A stretch of 58,271 bases of DNA, taken from JACIYW01 sp014359745. GTDB taxonomy: Bacteria > Pseudomonadota > Alphaproteobacteria > Rhodobacterales > Rhodobacteraceae. The position numbers and the translations under genes were made by a program. Below the pieces are notes generated by a model. The model was given only the letters and a program-made list of their open reading frames with translations. It was not told the DNA's origin and made no database searches. Below, piece by piece: positions 44,799-53,987 of the stretch; the first letter of the stretch is position 1, and each line of letters starts with the position of its first letter. Location: positions 1 through 58,271 of the forward strand of contig JBNPWE010000018.1 in the NCBI GenBank assembly GCA_050433985.1, read 5' to 3'.

Positions 44799-46232
44799 TC
44801 AAGCCGCGCGCCGCGCTGCGGTCACCGCCAGCGGAAACACCTTTGCCGGGTTCAGCAGCCATTTCGGATCGAACACATCCTTGACGCGCAGCTGCGCCTC
44901 CAGATCCTCGGGTGAAAACTGCGTGACCATCAGATCGCGCTTTTCGATCCCCACCCCATGTTCCCCGGTCAGACAGCCGCCCACCTCGACACAAAGCTTC
45001 AGCACCTCGGCCCCGAACTCTTCGCAAAGCTCCAGATCGCCGGGCTTGTTGGCATCGAACAGGATCAGCGGGTGCATGTTGCCGTCGCCCGCGTGAAACA
45101 CATTGGCCACGTCCAGCCCGTACTGCGCGCTCATCTCGCCGATACGGCGCAGCACATGCGGCAGGGATGATACCGGGATGGTGCCGTCAAGGCACATGTA
45201 ATCGTTTATCTGCCCCATCGCGCCAAAGGCCGATTTGCGCCCCAGCCAGATCGCCGCCGATTCTTCGGCCGACTGGCTTTCGCGCAGTTCCACCGGATTG
45301 TGCCCGCGCGCGATCTGCTTGATCAGGCCAAGCTGTTCGTCGATCTCGGCCGCTGATCCCTCGACCTCGACGATCAGCAGCGCCTCGCAATCGGGATATC
45401 CGGGATGGGCGAAAGCCTCGCAGGCGCGGATGCAGGGGCGGTCCATGAATTCGATGGCGACCGGCAGCACGCCCGCCTTGATGATATCCGACACGCATTC
45501 CCCCGCCACTTCGGAGGAATCAAACCCGATCAGGACGGGCCGCGCGCCTTCGGGTTTGGGCAGGATGCGCAGCGTCGCCTCTGTCACCACGCCCAATTGC
45601 CCTTCAGATCCGCAGATCACCCCCAGCAGATCAAGCCCCGGCGCATCCAGATGCGCGCCGCCGATCTCGATCACCGTGCCATCCATCTGCACCAGCGTGA
45701 CGCCCAGCAGGTTGTTGGTCGTCACCCCGTATTTCAGGCAATGCGCGCCGCCGGAATTCATCGCGATATTGCCGGCGATGGCGCAGGCAAGCTGCGATGA
45801 CGGATCGGGGGCATAGAAAAAACCGTCTGCCTCGACCGCACCTGTCACCGAAAGGTTGGTGCGTCCGGTTTCGACCCGGATAAAGCGGTTGTCGTAATCG
45901 GTTTCCAGCACCGCGTTCATCCGCGCCACGCCCAGCACCACGCAATCGGCAGTGGGCAGCGCGCCCCCCGCCAGCGAGGTACCCGACCCGCGCGGCACCA
46001 CCGGCACGCCCGCCTCATGGCAGATGCGCAGCACCGCCGACACCTCGGTGGTGGACGCGGGCAGCACCACCGCCAGCGGCGCGCAGCGATAGGCGGTCAG
46101 CGCATCGCATTCATAGGCGCGGGTTTCCATCGGATCATCGATCACCGCATCCGGGGCCAGCACCGCGCGCAGGCGCGCAACGATTTCGGGTTTGCGCGAC
46201 AGGACCGCAGCATCGGGAACCGGCATTTCCAT
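44799..46232 (-). CDS. glcD: Glycolate oxidase FAD subunit GlcD
   Basis: 477 residues from the ATG at 46232 with GGGAGG upstream. FAD_binding_4 motif VPVVPRGSGTSLAGGALPTA and DPSSQLACAIAGNIAMNSGG; C-terminal domain with HAGDGNMHPLI and GEHGVGIEKRDLM. It oxidises glycolate (or D-lactate in close relatives) and passes electrons to GlcE/GlcF. First gene of the glcDEF operon. Its leader is AT-rich (46255-46280), unusual here, and likely holds the promoter. Confidence 0.94.
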   Translation of the reverse strand: MEMPVPDAAVLSRKPEIVARLRAVLAPDAVIDDPMETRAYECDALTAYRCAPLAVVLPASTTEVSAVLRICHEAGVPVVPRGSGTSLAGGALPTADCVVLGVARMNAVLETDYDNRFIRVETGRTNLSVTGAVEADGFFYAPDPSSQLACAIAGNIAMNSGGAHCLKYGVTTNNLLGVTLVQMDGTVIEIGGAHLDAPGLDLLGVICGSEGQLGVVTEATLRILPKPEGARPVLIGFDSSEVAGECVSDIIKAGVLPVAIEFMDRPCIRACEAFAHPGYPDCEALLIVEVEGSAAEIDEQLGLIKQIARGHNPVELRESQSAEESAAIWLGRKSAFGAMGQINDYMCLDGTIPVSSLPHVLRRIGEMSAQYGLDVANVFHAGDGNMHPLILFDANKPGDLELCEEFGAEVLKLCVEVGGCLTGEHGVGIEKRDLMVTQFSPEDLEAQLRVKDVFDPKWLLNPAKVFPLAVTAARRAA

Positions 46233-46328
46233 CGGGAACCTCCCACAGGATCGCATTATTGGTAAAATATTATAACCAATTTCCGCATCCCGCAAGCCAT
46301 AATCGCGCCCTTGGCCCAGATATGCAAA

Positions 46329-46358
46329 CGCCCCCGTCCCGATGCCGGGGCGGGGGCG
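46329..46358 (-). terminator. Strong stem-loop after pnp
   Basis: A 13-bp GC-rich stem (arms 46329-46341 and 46346-46358, loop ATGC, one imperfect pair) lies 22 nt past the pnp stop. On the minus strand it is followed by TTTGCAT, a short T tract. It is the likely end of the rpsO-pnp transcript. Confidence 0.65.
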
Positions 46359-46379
46359 CCATTGTGGTTTGCTGGGTAA

Positions 46380-48512
46380 TCAGGCTTCTTCGCGGGCGGG
46401 GTCGATTTCCTCGCCGGTTTCCTGATCGACCATCTTCATGCCAAGGCGCACCTTGCCGCGATCGTCAAATCCCAAGAGCTTGACCTTTACCTCCTGCCCT
46501 TCCTTGAGCAGGTCGGACGGGTGGTTCAGACGCTTGGATGCGATCTGGCTGACATGCACCAGCCCGTCGCGTTTGCCGAAGAAGTTTACGAAAGCGCCGA
46601 AATCGACCAGTTTCACCACCTTGCCGGTATAGATCTTGCCTTCTTCGGGTTCGGCCACGATCGACCAGATCATGTCATGGGCTTTCTTGATGTTGTCGGC
46701 ATTGTTCGACGCGATCTTGATCACCCCGTCATCGTTGATGTCGACCTTGGCACCCGACACTTCGACGATCTCGCGGATCACCTTGCCGCCCGATCCGATC
46801 ACTTCGCGGATCTTGTCGGTGGGCACCTGCATCGTTTCGATCTTGGGCGCGTATTCGCTGAACGCCTGCGCCTGGGTCAGCGCCTTGGCCATCTCGCCCA
46901 GGATGTGCATCCGGCCCTCTTTGGCCTGCGCCAAAGCGGTTTCCATGATTTCGGGCGTGATGCCCGCAACCTTGATGTCCATTTGCAGGCTGGTGATGCC
47001 GTTCTCGGTGCCGGCCACCTTGAAATCCATGTCGCCAAGGTGATCCTCGTCGCCGAGGATATCGGACAGGATCGCGAATTTGCCATCCTCTTCCAGGATC
47101 AGGCCCATGGCCACACCGGCCACCGGCGCCTTCAGCGGCACGCCCGCATCCATCATCGACAGCGACGATCCGCAGACCGTGGCCATGGAACTGGAGCCGT
47201 TCGATTCCGTGATCTCCGACACCAGGCGGATGGTATAGGGGAAATCGGTGCCCGCAGGCAGAACCGCCTGCAACGCCCGCCATGCCAGTTTGCCGTGCCC
47301 GATCTCGCGCCGCCCCGGAGGGCCGAAACGCCCCACTTCACCGACCGAATAGGGCGGGAAGTTATAGTGCAGCAGGAAGTTCATCTTGGATGTGCCGGTC
47401 AGCGCATCGACGAACTGTTCGTCATCGCCGGTGCCCAGCGTGGTGATCGCCAGCGCCTGCGTTTCGCCGCGCGTGAACAGCGCCGAGCCGTGGGTGCGCG
47501 GCAGGATGCCGGTTTCTGCCACGATCGGGCGGATGGTTTTCGTATCCCGCCCGTCGATGCGTGGCGCGCCGTTGATGATGTCACCGCGCAGGATCGAGGC
47601 TTCGAGCTTCTTCAGCGCCGAACCAAGGTTCTCATCGGCCAGTTGCTCTTCGGTCAGCGCGGCCTTGATGGTATCGCGCGCCGCAGATATCGCGGTGGTG
47701 CGTTCCTGTTTGTCCTGGATGGCGAATGCCGCGCGCATCTGGGCCTCGCCCGCTGCCTTCACGGCGGCATAAAGCGCGCTATAATCGGGTGCCTGGAAAT
47801 CGAACGGCGCTTTTGCGGCATCTTCGGCCAGTTCGATGATCAGATCGATCACCGGCTGAATCGAGTCATGCGCGAATTTCACCGCGCCCAGCATCTCGGC
47901 CTCGGACAGCTCATAGGCTTCGGATTCGACCATCATCACCGCGTCGCGCGTGCCCGCCACCACCAGATCAAGGCGCTGTTCGGGGTTTTCACGCAGCTTG
48001 TGCATGTCGTCGCATTCGGGGTTGAGGATGTATTCGCCATCGACGAACCCGACGCGGCACGCCGCGATCGGCCCCATGAACGGCGCGCCCGAAATGGTCA
48101 GCGCGGCAGAGGCGGCGATCATCGCCACCATGTCGGGTTCATTGACCAGATCGTGCGACAGCACGGTGCAGATGATCAGCACCTCGTTCTTGAACCCGTC
48201 GACGAACAGCGGCCGGATCGGCCGGTCAATCAGCCGCGAGGTCAGCGTTTCCTTTTCGGACGGCCGCGCTTCGCGTTTGAAAAAGCCGCCGGGCACCTTG
48301 CCCGCGGCATAGTAACGTTCCTGATAATGAACGGTGAGCGGGAAGAAATCCTGCCCCGGCTTGGGCGCCTTGGCGAAGGTCACATTGGCCATGACAGAGG
48401 TTTCGCCCAATGTGGCGATGACCGATCCGTCGGCCTGCCGGGCCACTTTCCCGGTTTCGAGGGTGAGCGTTTCCTCGCCCCACTGGATGGATTTTCTCGT
48501 AACGTTGAACAT
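46380..48512 (-). CDS. pnp: Polynucleotide phosphorylase
   Basis: 710 residues from the ATG at 48512 (MFNVTRKSIQWG) with TTAGGAAA upstream. Two RNase PH domains (GGFFKREARPSEKETLTSRL; RTHGSALFTRGETQAL), a KH domain (IREVIGSGGKVIREIVE) and an S1 domain (GKVVKLVDFGAFVNFFGKRD) are in order. It degrades RNA 3' to 5' with phosphate in the degradosome. A hairpin in its leader is listed separately. It follows rpsO by 178 nt, as in most bacteria. Confidence 0.96.
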   Translation of the reverse strand: MFNVTRKSIQWGEETLTLETGKVARQADGSVIATLGETSVMANVTFAKAPKPGQDFFPLTVHYQERYYAAGKVPGGFFKREARPSEKETLTSRLIDRPIRPLFVDGFKNEVLIICTVLSHDLVNEPDMVAMIAASAALTISGAPFMGPIAACRVGFVDGEYILNPECDDMHKLRENPEQRLDLVVAGTRDAVMMVESEAYELSEAEMLGAVKFAHDSIQPVIDLIIELAEDAAKAPFDFQAPDYSALYAAVKAAGEAQMRAAFAIQDKQERTTAISAARDTIKAALTEEQLADENLGSALKKLEASILRGDIINGAPRIDGRDTKTIRPIVAETGILPRTHGSALFTRGETQALAITTLGTGDDEQFVDALTGTSKMNFLLHYNFPPYSVGEVGRFGPPGRREIGHGKLAWRALQAVLPAGTDFPYTIRLVSEITESNGSSSMATVCGSSLSMMDAGVPLKAPVAGVAMGLILEEDGKFAILSDILGDEDHLGDMDFKVAGTENGITSLQMDIKVAGITPEIMETALAQAKEGRMHILGEMAKALTQAQAFSEYAPKIETMQVPTDKIREVIGSGGKVIREIVEVSGAKVDINDDGVIKIASNNADNIKKAHDMIWSIVAEPEEGKIYTGKVVKLVDFGAFVNFFGKRDGLVHVSQIASKRLNHPSDLLKEGQEVKVKLLGFDDRGKVRLGMKMVDQETGEEIDPAREEA

Positions 48513-48529
48513 CTCGTTTCCTAACTGGA

Positions 48530-48548
48530 CCGAAGGACCCTCCTTCGG
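48530..48548 (-). promoter_or_regulatory. pnp leader hairpin
   Basis: CCGAAGGA-GGG-TCCTTCGG on the minus strand is a perfect 8-bp stem 17 nt before the pnp start codon. In enteric bacteria pnp is autoregulated through a leader stem processed by RNase III. This hairpin is in the right place for a comparable control, which is inference. Confidence 0.5.
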
Positions 48549-48690
48549 CCGATTGACAGACGGGCCGTATGCCCGTGGCCTCATGCGGTTTGATAGTGCC
48601 GCCTCGCAAGGCCCGGCGAAGCAACCATCGGATAGACCGGAACCGGGGCCCCGGAAAGGCATCGCGCCCCGGAAGGGGCGCGACATAGGG

Positions 48691-48960
48691 TCAGCGGCGG
48701 ATGCCGAGGCGGGCGATCAGCGCCTGATAGCGCGGCTCGTCCTTGCGCTTGACGTAATCAAGCAGCTTGCGGCGCTGCGCCACCATCATCAAAAGCCCAC
48801 GGCGGGAATGGTTATCCTTTTTGTGGGTCTTGAAGTGTTCTGTCAGCGTGGTGATCCGCGAGGTCAGAACCGCAACCTGCACTTCGGGCGACCCGGTGTC
48901 GCCTTCCTTGGTTGCGAATTCCTTGATCAGGCGGGCTTTTTCTTCGACAGTGATCGACAT
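48691..48960 (-). CDS. rpsO: Ribosomal protein S15
   Basis: 89 residues, MSITVEEKARLIKEFATKEG through HFKTHKKDNHSRRGLLMMVA. The start at 48960 has AAAGGAGA upstream. It binds 16S rRNA in the small subunit. Followed by pnp. The usual upstream neighbour truB is not within the next 600 nt. Confidence 0.97.
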   Translation of the reverse strand: MSITVEEKARLIKEFATKEGDTGSPEVQVAVLTSRITTLTEHFKTHKKDNHSRRGLLMMVAQRRKLLDYVKRKDEPRYQALIARLGIRR

Positions 48961-49597
48961 CGGGATCTCCTTTCGGAACAGGGTTATGGCGCAGGCCGGG
49001 ATGTCGTCCAGCAAGGCCCATGGAGGGATCGGCCGCTTGGCAGCCGATGCGCGCGTATAGGGGAAAGTGCGGCAAAAGAAAAGCGTCTATCGTGCTTGTG
49101 CCGGATCAGGCGGGCATGGTCACGCCGGGGCCCGTGCGCAATCATCCGTATGTGCGGGATCAGGCCGTCGGCCTGCCCCCGATATCGGCTTGGCAATCTC
49201 GACGCTGTGATGGGGTGGCGTGGTCAGGCCAGGTTCCGAGCTGGTGAAAAGGGTCGGCACCCCGATTGCCCCCTCTGCGGATGGCGCGGCGCGAATTAAT
49301 GCGCGATGCGGCCGCCACAACCCGTAATGCCGCGCCCTTGCCCTTTACGGCGCCGAAAAGAACCTGCCCCACCTGCCAAGGCCAACGATGCCCGCGTTCA
49401 TCATTCGTCTGTTCCGTGGTCTGGGGGCCGTTGGAAGGATGTCCAAATCGCCCCCGATGGCGGTTTTTCGCCGCTTTTGTCCAGGGGCGGAAAACGTGAT
49501 GCGCGCCTGCATTGCCTGTTAACTGTTCTACGCCTAGCGTCAGGCTATCACACGAGATCAAACATCGGTGATCAACGGAATCGGGGGCGTTCATATC
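48961..49597. other. Long gap upstream of rpsO
   Basis: About 640 bases without a convincing gene. One plus-strand frame (49266-49499) contains CPTCQGQRCPR but has no start signal or family match. It presumably holds the rpsO promoter and that of the exported-protein gene; boxes were not identified. Typical neighbours (truB, rbfA) are absent. Confidence 0.4.
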
Positions 49598-50584
49598 ATG
49601 TTTCTGGCGAATTGCTTCGTCCGGGTCGGCTGCATTGCAGGCCTGATAGGCTTATTGGCGCTTGCAGGCATGGCCCAGGCCGAAAGCGCGGGAAAGCGGG
49701 GCGCGGCGGTTGGCGTTGCCCTGAACGCGCCCGCACAGGCCCGGCCCATGATGCGCCCCGGCCGCAACGCGCCGCGAACCACTGAAATATGCCCCACCAC
49801 GCTGACCCGCGCGATCCCCGATCGCGGCCGCACCGCCATGCCGGGCAGCGCAGTCGTGGCCAGCGCCGCCACCCTTGCCGGCGCCGAGCGTGACCGGTTT
49901 CTGGCCGGAACTATCCTGAAGGGCAATCTGCCCGATTTTCTGCGCCACCTGATGCCGGTGATCTTTCTGGGCAATGATGCCGCCGGGCAGAAGATGCTGA
50001 TCACCCTTTGCGTGACGCCCGATTATCTGGCCGTGGGCGATGACCGGGATTACGTGCGCGTGCCGATGGGCCTGCCCGCAGCGGCACAAGTGGCCGAACG
50101 GTTCGGGTTCATGTTGCCGACCACAAGGATTGTCGATGCAATTTATGCCCAGGCCGATCTGAAACTTGCCCCGCAGCCGATGCCCGCGGGGCCGCAGATG
50201 CGGTCAACCGGCTATTTCAGCCGCCACAACGCCTCGGTCGAAGGGCAAAGCCGCACCGCTGGTCGGCGGGTGGCAGGGCTGATCGCGGGGCAGAAGAAAG
50301 ATCTGGTGCTGTCAAACGTGCTGCGGTCGCATCCGGGGCGGGTGGCGATTTACGGCTGGCACCGCATCAATGGCCTGCCGATCCAGCCGCTGAGCACCGT
50401 GCATGGCGCGCTTTACGCCGATTACAGCCACGGTGTTCGGCTGGTAAGCCAGACTGCCTTTGTCGATGGGCGCCCGGTTGCGCTGGCCGATGTCCTTGCC
50501 GATCCGGTCACAGCCGCGATCCTGAGCAAGGAAGGGCCAATCCGCAACGCGGACCTGTTGATGGCATCGCTTCACCAGCGCTAG
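49598..50584 (+). CDS. Exported protein of unknown function
   Basis: 328 residues from the ATG at 49598, which begins a good signal peptide (MFLANCFVRVGCIAGLIGLL, then ALAGMAQAE); a GTG at 49568 would add ten polar residues. After a Pro/Arg-rich linker (about 25-60) comes a domain with FLRHLMPVIFLGNDAAGQKM, VTPDYLAVGDDRDYVRVPMG and a C-terminal part RVAIYGWHRINGLPIQPLST, then VHGALYADYSHGVRLV. The His-rich YGWH...VHGA.Y.DYSHG pattern suggests a metal or catalytic site in the periplasm, perhaps acting on cell-wall or polysaccharide material. I recall it as a widespread hypothetical family, without a known activity. Confidence 0.7.
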   Translation: MFLANCFVRVGCIAGLIGLLALAGMAQAESAGKRGAAVGVALNAPAQARPMMRPGRNAPRTTEICPTTLTRAIPDRGRTAMPGSAVVASAATLAGAERDRFLAGTILKGNLPDFLRHLMPVIFLGNDAAGQKMLITLCVTPDYLAVGDDRDYVRVPMGLPAAAQVAERFGFMLPTTRIVDAIYAQADLKLAPQPMPAGPQMRSTGYFSRHNASVEGQSRTAGRRVAGLIAGQKKDLVLSNVLRSHPGRVAIYGWHRINGLPIQPLSTVHGALYADYSHGVRLVSQTAFVDGRPVALADVLADPVTAAILSKEGPIRNADLLMASLHQR

Positions 50585-51109
50585 CGTCGCCACCTGACAG
50601 AAAAGTCGCAGCCTGCCACCTCTCGTCCCTGCCAGGACGTGGGCCTATCCATTCCGATTGATGGGCGGCACCAGTTGGACCAGCAGAGTGCGTCTCCACA
50701 TTGGAAGGTTGCTCCCGCGAAGACCCATGATGCGGCGACCATAGTATCGACCGCGAAGACGACCCTGCACCCGGCAAATGTTCAGATGGTATGCGCAAAG
50801 TTCTCCGAGCCGATATCTCAAGCATCCTCGCCCCTGATCTCCGGTCAGGGCGCGAAACCTATGAATAAAAGGCTTGAAAGACTGGCTGCGATGAGACGAC
50901 CATCATAAATGGCGTTCCAATGGCTCATTCTCGGCAGAGCATTGACGGCGACTCGACATCGCTATGATACGCCCCTCAGCGCATCACAAACTTTCGCGCG
51001 TTTCTCGGCCGGGGCCCCGGCAAGCCTGTATCAGGCGGCCCCCGGGCCAAAACCCAAGCATAGCTGGAAACTGCGTCGGACAGAACCGTCGGCCCTTGTC
51101 GTCCTTTTC
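50585..51109. other. Gap before the dienoyl-CoA-reductase gene
   Basis: About 525 bases with only short unsupported frames on both strands and lower GC than the flanks. No RNA gene, repeat or transposase remnant was recognised. It marks the step from the exported-protein gene to the second catabolic block. Confidence 0.35.
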
Positions 51110-53131
51110 CTAAAGAGCCAGACCCAAACGCCAGCCTTCTTCGATGGCGCGCGCGGCGTCCAGTTCCGTGGCGCGATGGGCGCCGCCGATCAGATGAACC
51201 GGCAGGTCGTCGGGGGTGTGGACCGGGTTGGGGTTTTGTCCGGCGCATATCACCAGCGTATCCAGGGCAATGACCTCCGGTTTCCCGTCCTGTTCGATAT
51301 GCAGGCCATCGCTGTCCAGTCGCCGGTATGTGACCCCGGTTCGCATCTCGACCCCCTGGCGTTGCAGAAACCCGCGTCCGATCCAGCCGGTCGATACACC
51401 CAGAGTGGCACCTGGTCGGCCCACCTTGCGTTGCAACATGGTGATCTGGTGACGCGCAGGAGGGAATGACAGAGCTGCGCCCAGCAATCCGCCAGCTTCA
51501 TGAAGCGTAGGATCCAGACCGTAATAGGCCTGAAAAACAGCCGGTACGGTGGTCACCTCCTGCGGTATCGACAGGAACTTTGCCACGTCAAATCCGATCC
51601 CCCCCATGCCTATGATCGCAACGCGGTGCCCGGCCTTGGCGCGTCCTGTCAGAAGTTCGTCATATGTCACGACGCGCGGATCCCCGGCGATTCCGGGCAG
51701 GTCAGGCAGCCGGGGCGTTACGCCACTGGCCACGACAATGGCGTCAAACCCCTGTTCGCCCAAGATGGTTGCGTCGAAGATGGTACCGGTTCGCACGGTC
51801 ACCCCGGTCGTTTCCAGCCGGTTCTGATAATAGCGCAGCAGTTCCTTGTATTCGGTTTTTCCAGGCACGGCGCAAGCCAGATTGATCTGGCCGCCGATCG
51901 TGTCCGCTGCTTCGAACAGGGTCACGTCATGGCCGCGTGCGGCGGCGGTTATGGCGCAGCTCAGCCCCGCAGGGCCACCGCCGACGACTGCGATCTTGCG
52001 CGGTCGGGTTGCAGGGGTCACATCAAACAGGGTTTCGCGCGCAGCGGCGGGGTTGACCAGACAGCCTGCCTCGCGGTCGGTCATGATGTGGTCAAGGCAC
52101 AATTGGTTGCAGGCGATGCAGGTGTTGATCGCACCCGTCCGGCCATCCCGCGCCTTGGCGACGAAATCCGGGTCGGCCAGAAACGGGCGCGAGATGTAAA
52201 CCATGTCGGCCGCGCCGCGGCTCAGGATGTCCTCGGCGACCTGCGGCATGTTGATCCGGTTGCAGGCCGCGACGGGCACCTTCAGCCCGCGCTTGAGCCG
52301 CTCGATCGCGTAGGTAAAGGCCGCGCGCGGCACCGGATAGGCCACGGTCGGTATGCGCGATTCATGCCAGCCGACATAGCCGGTGAACAGATCGACCCCG
52401 GCATCGGTCAGTGCGGCGGCCAGTTGGTCGATCTCGTCCCCGGTCTGGCCATCCTCGACCAGATCGGCGGCACCGATCCGGTAGGTGATCAGGAACTCTG
52501 GCCCTTGTTCGGAACGGATGCGCCGAACGATCTCGACCGGTAGCCGGTGGCGGTTTTCCACAGAGCCGCCCCAGTCGTCGTCGCGCATGTTGGCCCGCCG
52601 GGTGGTGAATTCGCTAAGCAGATAACCGCCCGAACCGATGATCTCGACCCCGTCGAACCCGGCGCCGCGCGCGAGCCGGGCGCAATTGGCAAAATCGTCG
52701 ATGGTTTCAAGGATATCTGCGTGACTGAGGGCACGCGGGGTAAACCGGTTTATGGGCGAGCGGATTTCGGATGGCGCGACAAGGCCGTCGTGGCGGGCAG
52801 ACCGCCCGGTGTGGGAGATCTGAAGGCAGATTTTCGCGCCTTCCGCGTGAACGACCTCTGTCACCTGCTCCAGTTCGGCGGCCTGCTGACGGGTCATCAG
52901 GAACGGGCCATCGGCGTCATAGCCGCCCGCTGCGTTCGGCGAATAGCCGCCGGTGATGATCAGCCCGACGCCGCCACGCGCCCGCGCGCCATAAAACGCC
53001 GCCAGCCGCTCAGCCGCGTTTTCGGACATTTCGATCCGCGTGTGCATGCCGCCCATGATCACACGGTTTTTTAGAACCGTGTGACCGACTTTCACGGGGC
53101 TCATGAGCGTGGGGTAGGGGCCTGTGCTCAT
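51110..53131 (-). CDS. 2,4-dienoyl-CoA reductase (FadH)-like flavoprotein
   Basis: 673 residues with GGAGGACAGG before the ATG. Old-yellow-enzyme barrel at the N-terminus (ISHTGRSARHDG, GVEIIGSGGYLLSEFTTRRA, YISRPFLADPDFVAKA), a 4Fe-4S ligand set CIACNQLCLDH...GCLVNP, then an FAD/NAD domain (KIAVVGGGPAGLSCA, RVAIIGMGGIGFDVAKF). The class reduces 2,4-dienoyl-CoA with NADPH; relatives act on other enones and on methylated amines. It lies 17 nt after the CoA-transferase gene in one operon, so an acyl-CoA substrate is likely. The specific pathway is unknown. Confidence 0.85.
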   Translation of the reverse strand: MSTGPYPTLMSPVKVGHTVLKNRVIMGGMHTRIEMSENAAERLAAFYGARARGGVGLIITGGYSPNAAGGYDADGPFLMTRQQAAELEQVTEVVHAEGAKICLQISHTGRSARHDGLVAPSEIRSPINRFTPRALSHADILETIDDFANCARLARGAGFDGVEIIGSGGYLLSEFTTRRANMRDDDWGGSVENRHRLPVEIVRRIRSEQGPEFLITYRIGAADLVEDGQTGDEIDQLAAALTDAGVDLFTGYVGWHESRIPTVAYPVPRAAFTYAIERLKRGLKVPVAACNRINMPQVAEDILSRGAADMVYISRPFLADPDFVAKARDGRTGAINTCIACNQLCLDHIMTDREAGCLVNPAAARETLFDVTPATRPRKIAVVGGGPAGLSCAITAAARGHDVTLFEAADTIGGQINLACAVPGKTEYKELLRYYQNRLETTGVTVRTGTIFDATILGEQGFDAIVVASGVTPRLPDLPGIAGDPRVVTYDELLTGRAKAGHRVAIIGMGGIGFDVAKFLSIPQEVTTVPAVFQAYYGLDPTLHEAGGLLGAALSFPPARHQITMLQRKVGRPGATLGVSTGWIGRGFLQRQGVEMRTGVTYRRLDSDGLHIEQDGKPEVIALDTLVICAGQNPNPVHTPDDLPVHLIGGAHRATELDAARAIEEGWRLGLAL

Positions 53132-53148
53132 CCTGTCCTCCTGCGGGC

Positions 53149-53973
53149 TCAGCGCGAAATCCGCAGGGTTTTCAGGATGCCGTCCGGGTCGATCACATCG
53201 CGGATCAGGGTCAGCTCCTGTTCGGACGGTTCGTCGGTTTGGCCGATATGATCGGGGATGATCAGATCAAAACCGGTCTTGTCCCGCACCTCTTCCAGGG
53301 TCACGCCGGGATGCAGCGACACCACCCGCATGGTTTTGGTCTTGTCGCTGTCGGGCGCGAAATCGAACACGCCCAGCGGGGTGAACACCTTTTGCGCACC
53401 GATACAGGCGGGCGGCACATGCTCGGCCCGCCGTTCGGTGTGACCGGCGGCAGAAACGAAATCGACCTCCTCCACGAACACCTGTTTGTTGTGATGCATG
53501 GTAAAGAAGTAGACCAGCGTGAACGACACGCCAAAGGCCAGCCCCACGGTGCCGACCCCGCGCACGGTCGGGTTTTCGTAATCGCCCACCGCGACCATGT
53601 TGCAACTGCCGCGCCGGTCGATCTGGATGCCGCCGACCACGCCGACCACGTTTTCACGGCCCCGGTTGAACCGCCACATTTCGATATCGACGATATCTTC
53701 CATGTTCATCATGTATTCGGCACCGCGCATCACCCGGTGATCGGATGTGGACTGCACCAGTTTCGAGGTCGAATTGATCGCCCCGCCGCCGCCAGCAAGC
53801 CACCACAGGTTGGGCGCATAGAGCATCCGCGCAAGTTTCATCGACGCCATCGGCAGCTGAGAATAGGCGCCAACGGCGGCCCAGTCGTGGTCATGGGTGC
53901 CCATCTGCCGGGCGATGGCCGAAACCATCAGTTCGCCGATCGCATAGTTGGGGTTGTTCGGATGGAAGATCAT
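53149..53973 (-). CDS. CoA-transferase family I, beta subunit
   Basis: 274 residues. AVGAYSQLPMASMKLARMLY, LWWLAGGGGAINSTSK, VGGIQIDRRGSCNM and DYENPTVRGVGTVGLA follow the beta subunits of family I CoA-transferase-like proteins (GctB, and IpdB of steroid ring opening). No alpha subunit precedes it: 14 nt upstream starts the divergent livM. No ribosome site is visible before the ATG at 53973 on the minus strand, which suggests the upstream region has been replaced by rearrangement. It probably worked with an alpha partner to transfer or cleave CoA on an acid intermediate. Confidence 0.82.
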   Translation of the reverse strand: MIFHPNNPNYAIGELMVSAIARQMGTHDHDWAAVGAYSQLPMASMKLARMLYAPNLWWLAGGGGAINSTSKLVQSTSDHRVMRGAEYMMNMEDIVDIEMWRFNRGRENVVGVVGGIQIDRRGSCNMVAVGDYENPTVRGVGTVGLAFGVSFTLVYFFTMHHNKQVFVEEVDFVSAAGHTERRAEHVPPACIGAQKVFTPLGVFDFAPDSDKTKTMRVVSLHPGVTLEEVRDKTGFDLIIPDHIGQTDEPSEQELTLIRDVIDPDGILKTLRISR

Positions 53974-53987
53974 CGAAAGGATCTGAA

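Noticed and set aside
46521..48524. 667-codon plus-strand frame opposite pnp
   Set aside because: Shadow frame, rich in His and Arg, no start signal, fully opposite a housekeeping gene.
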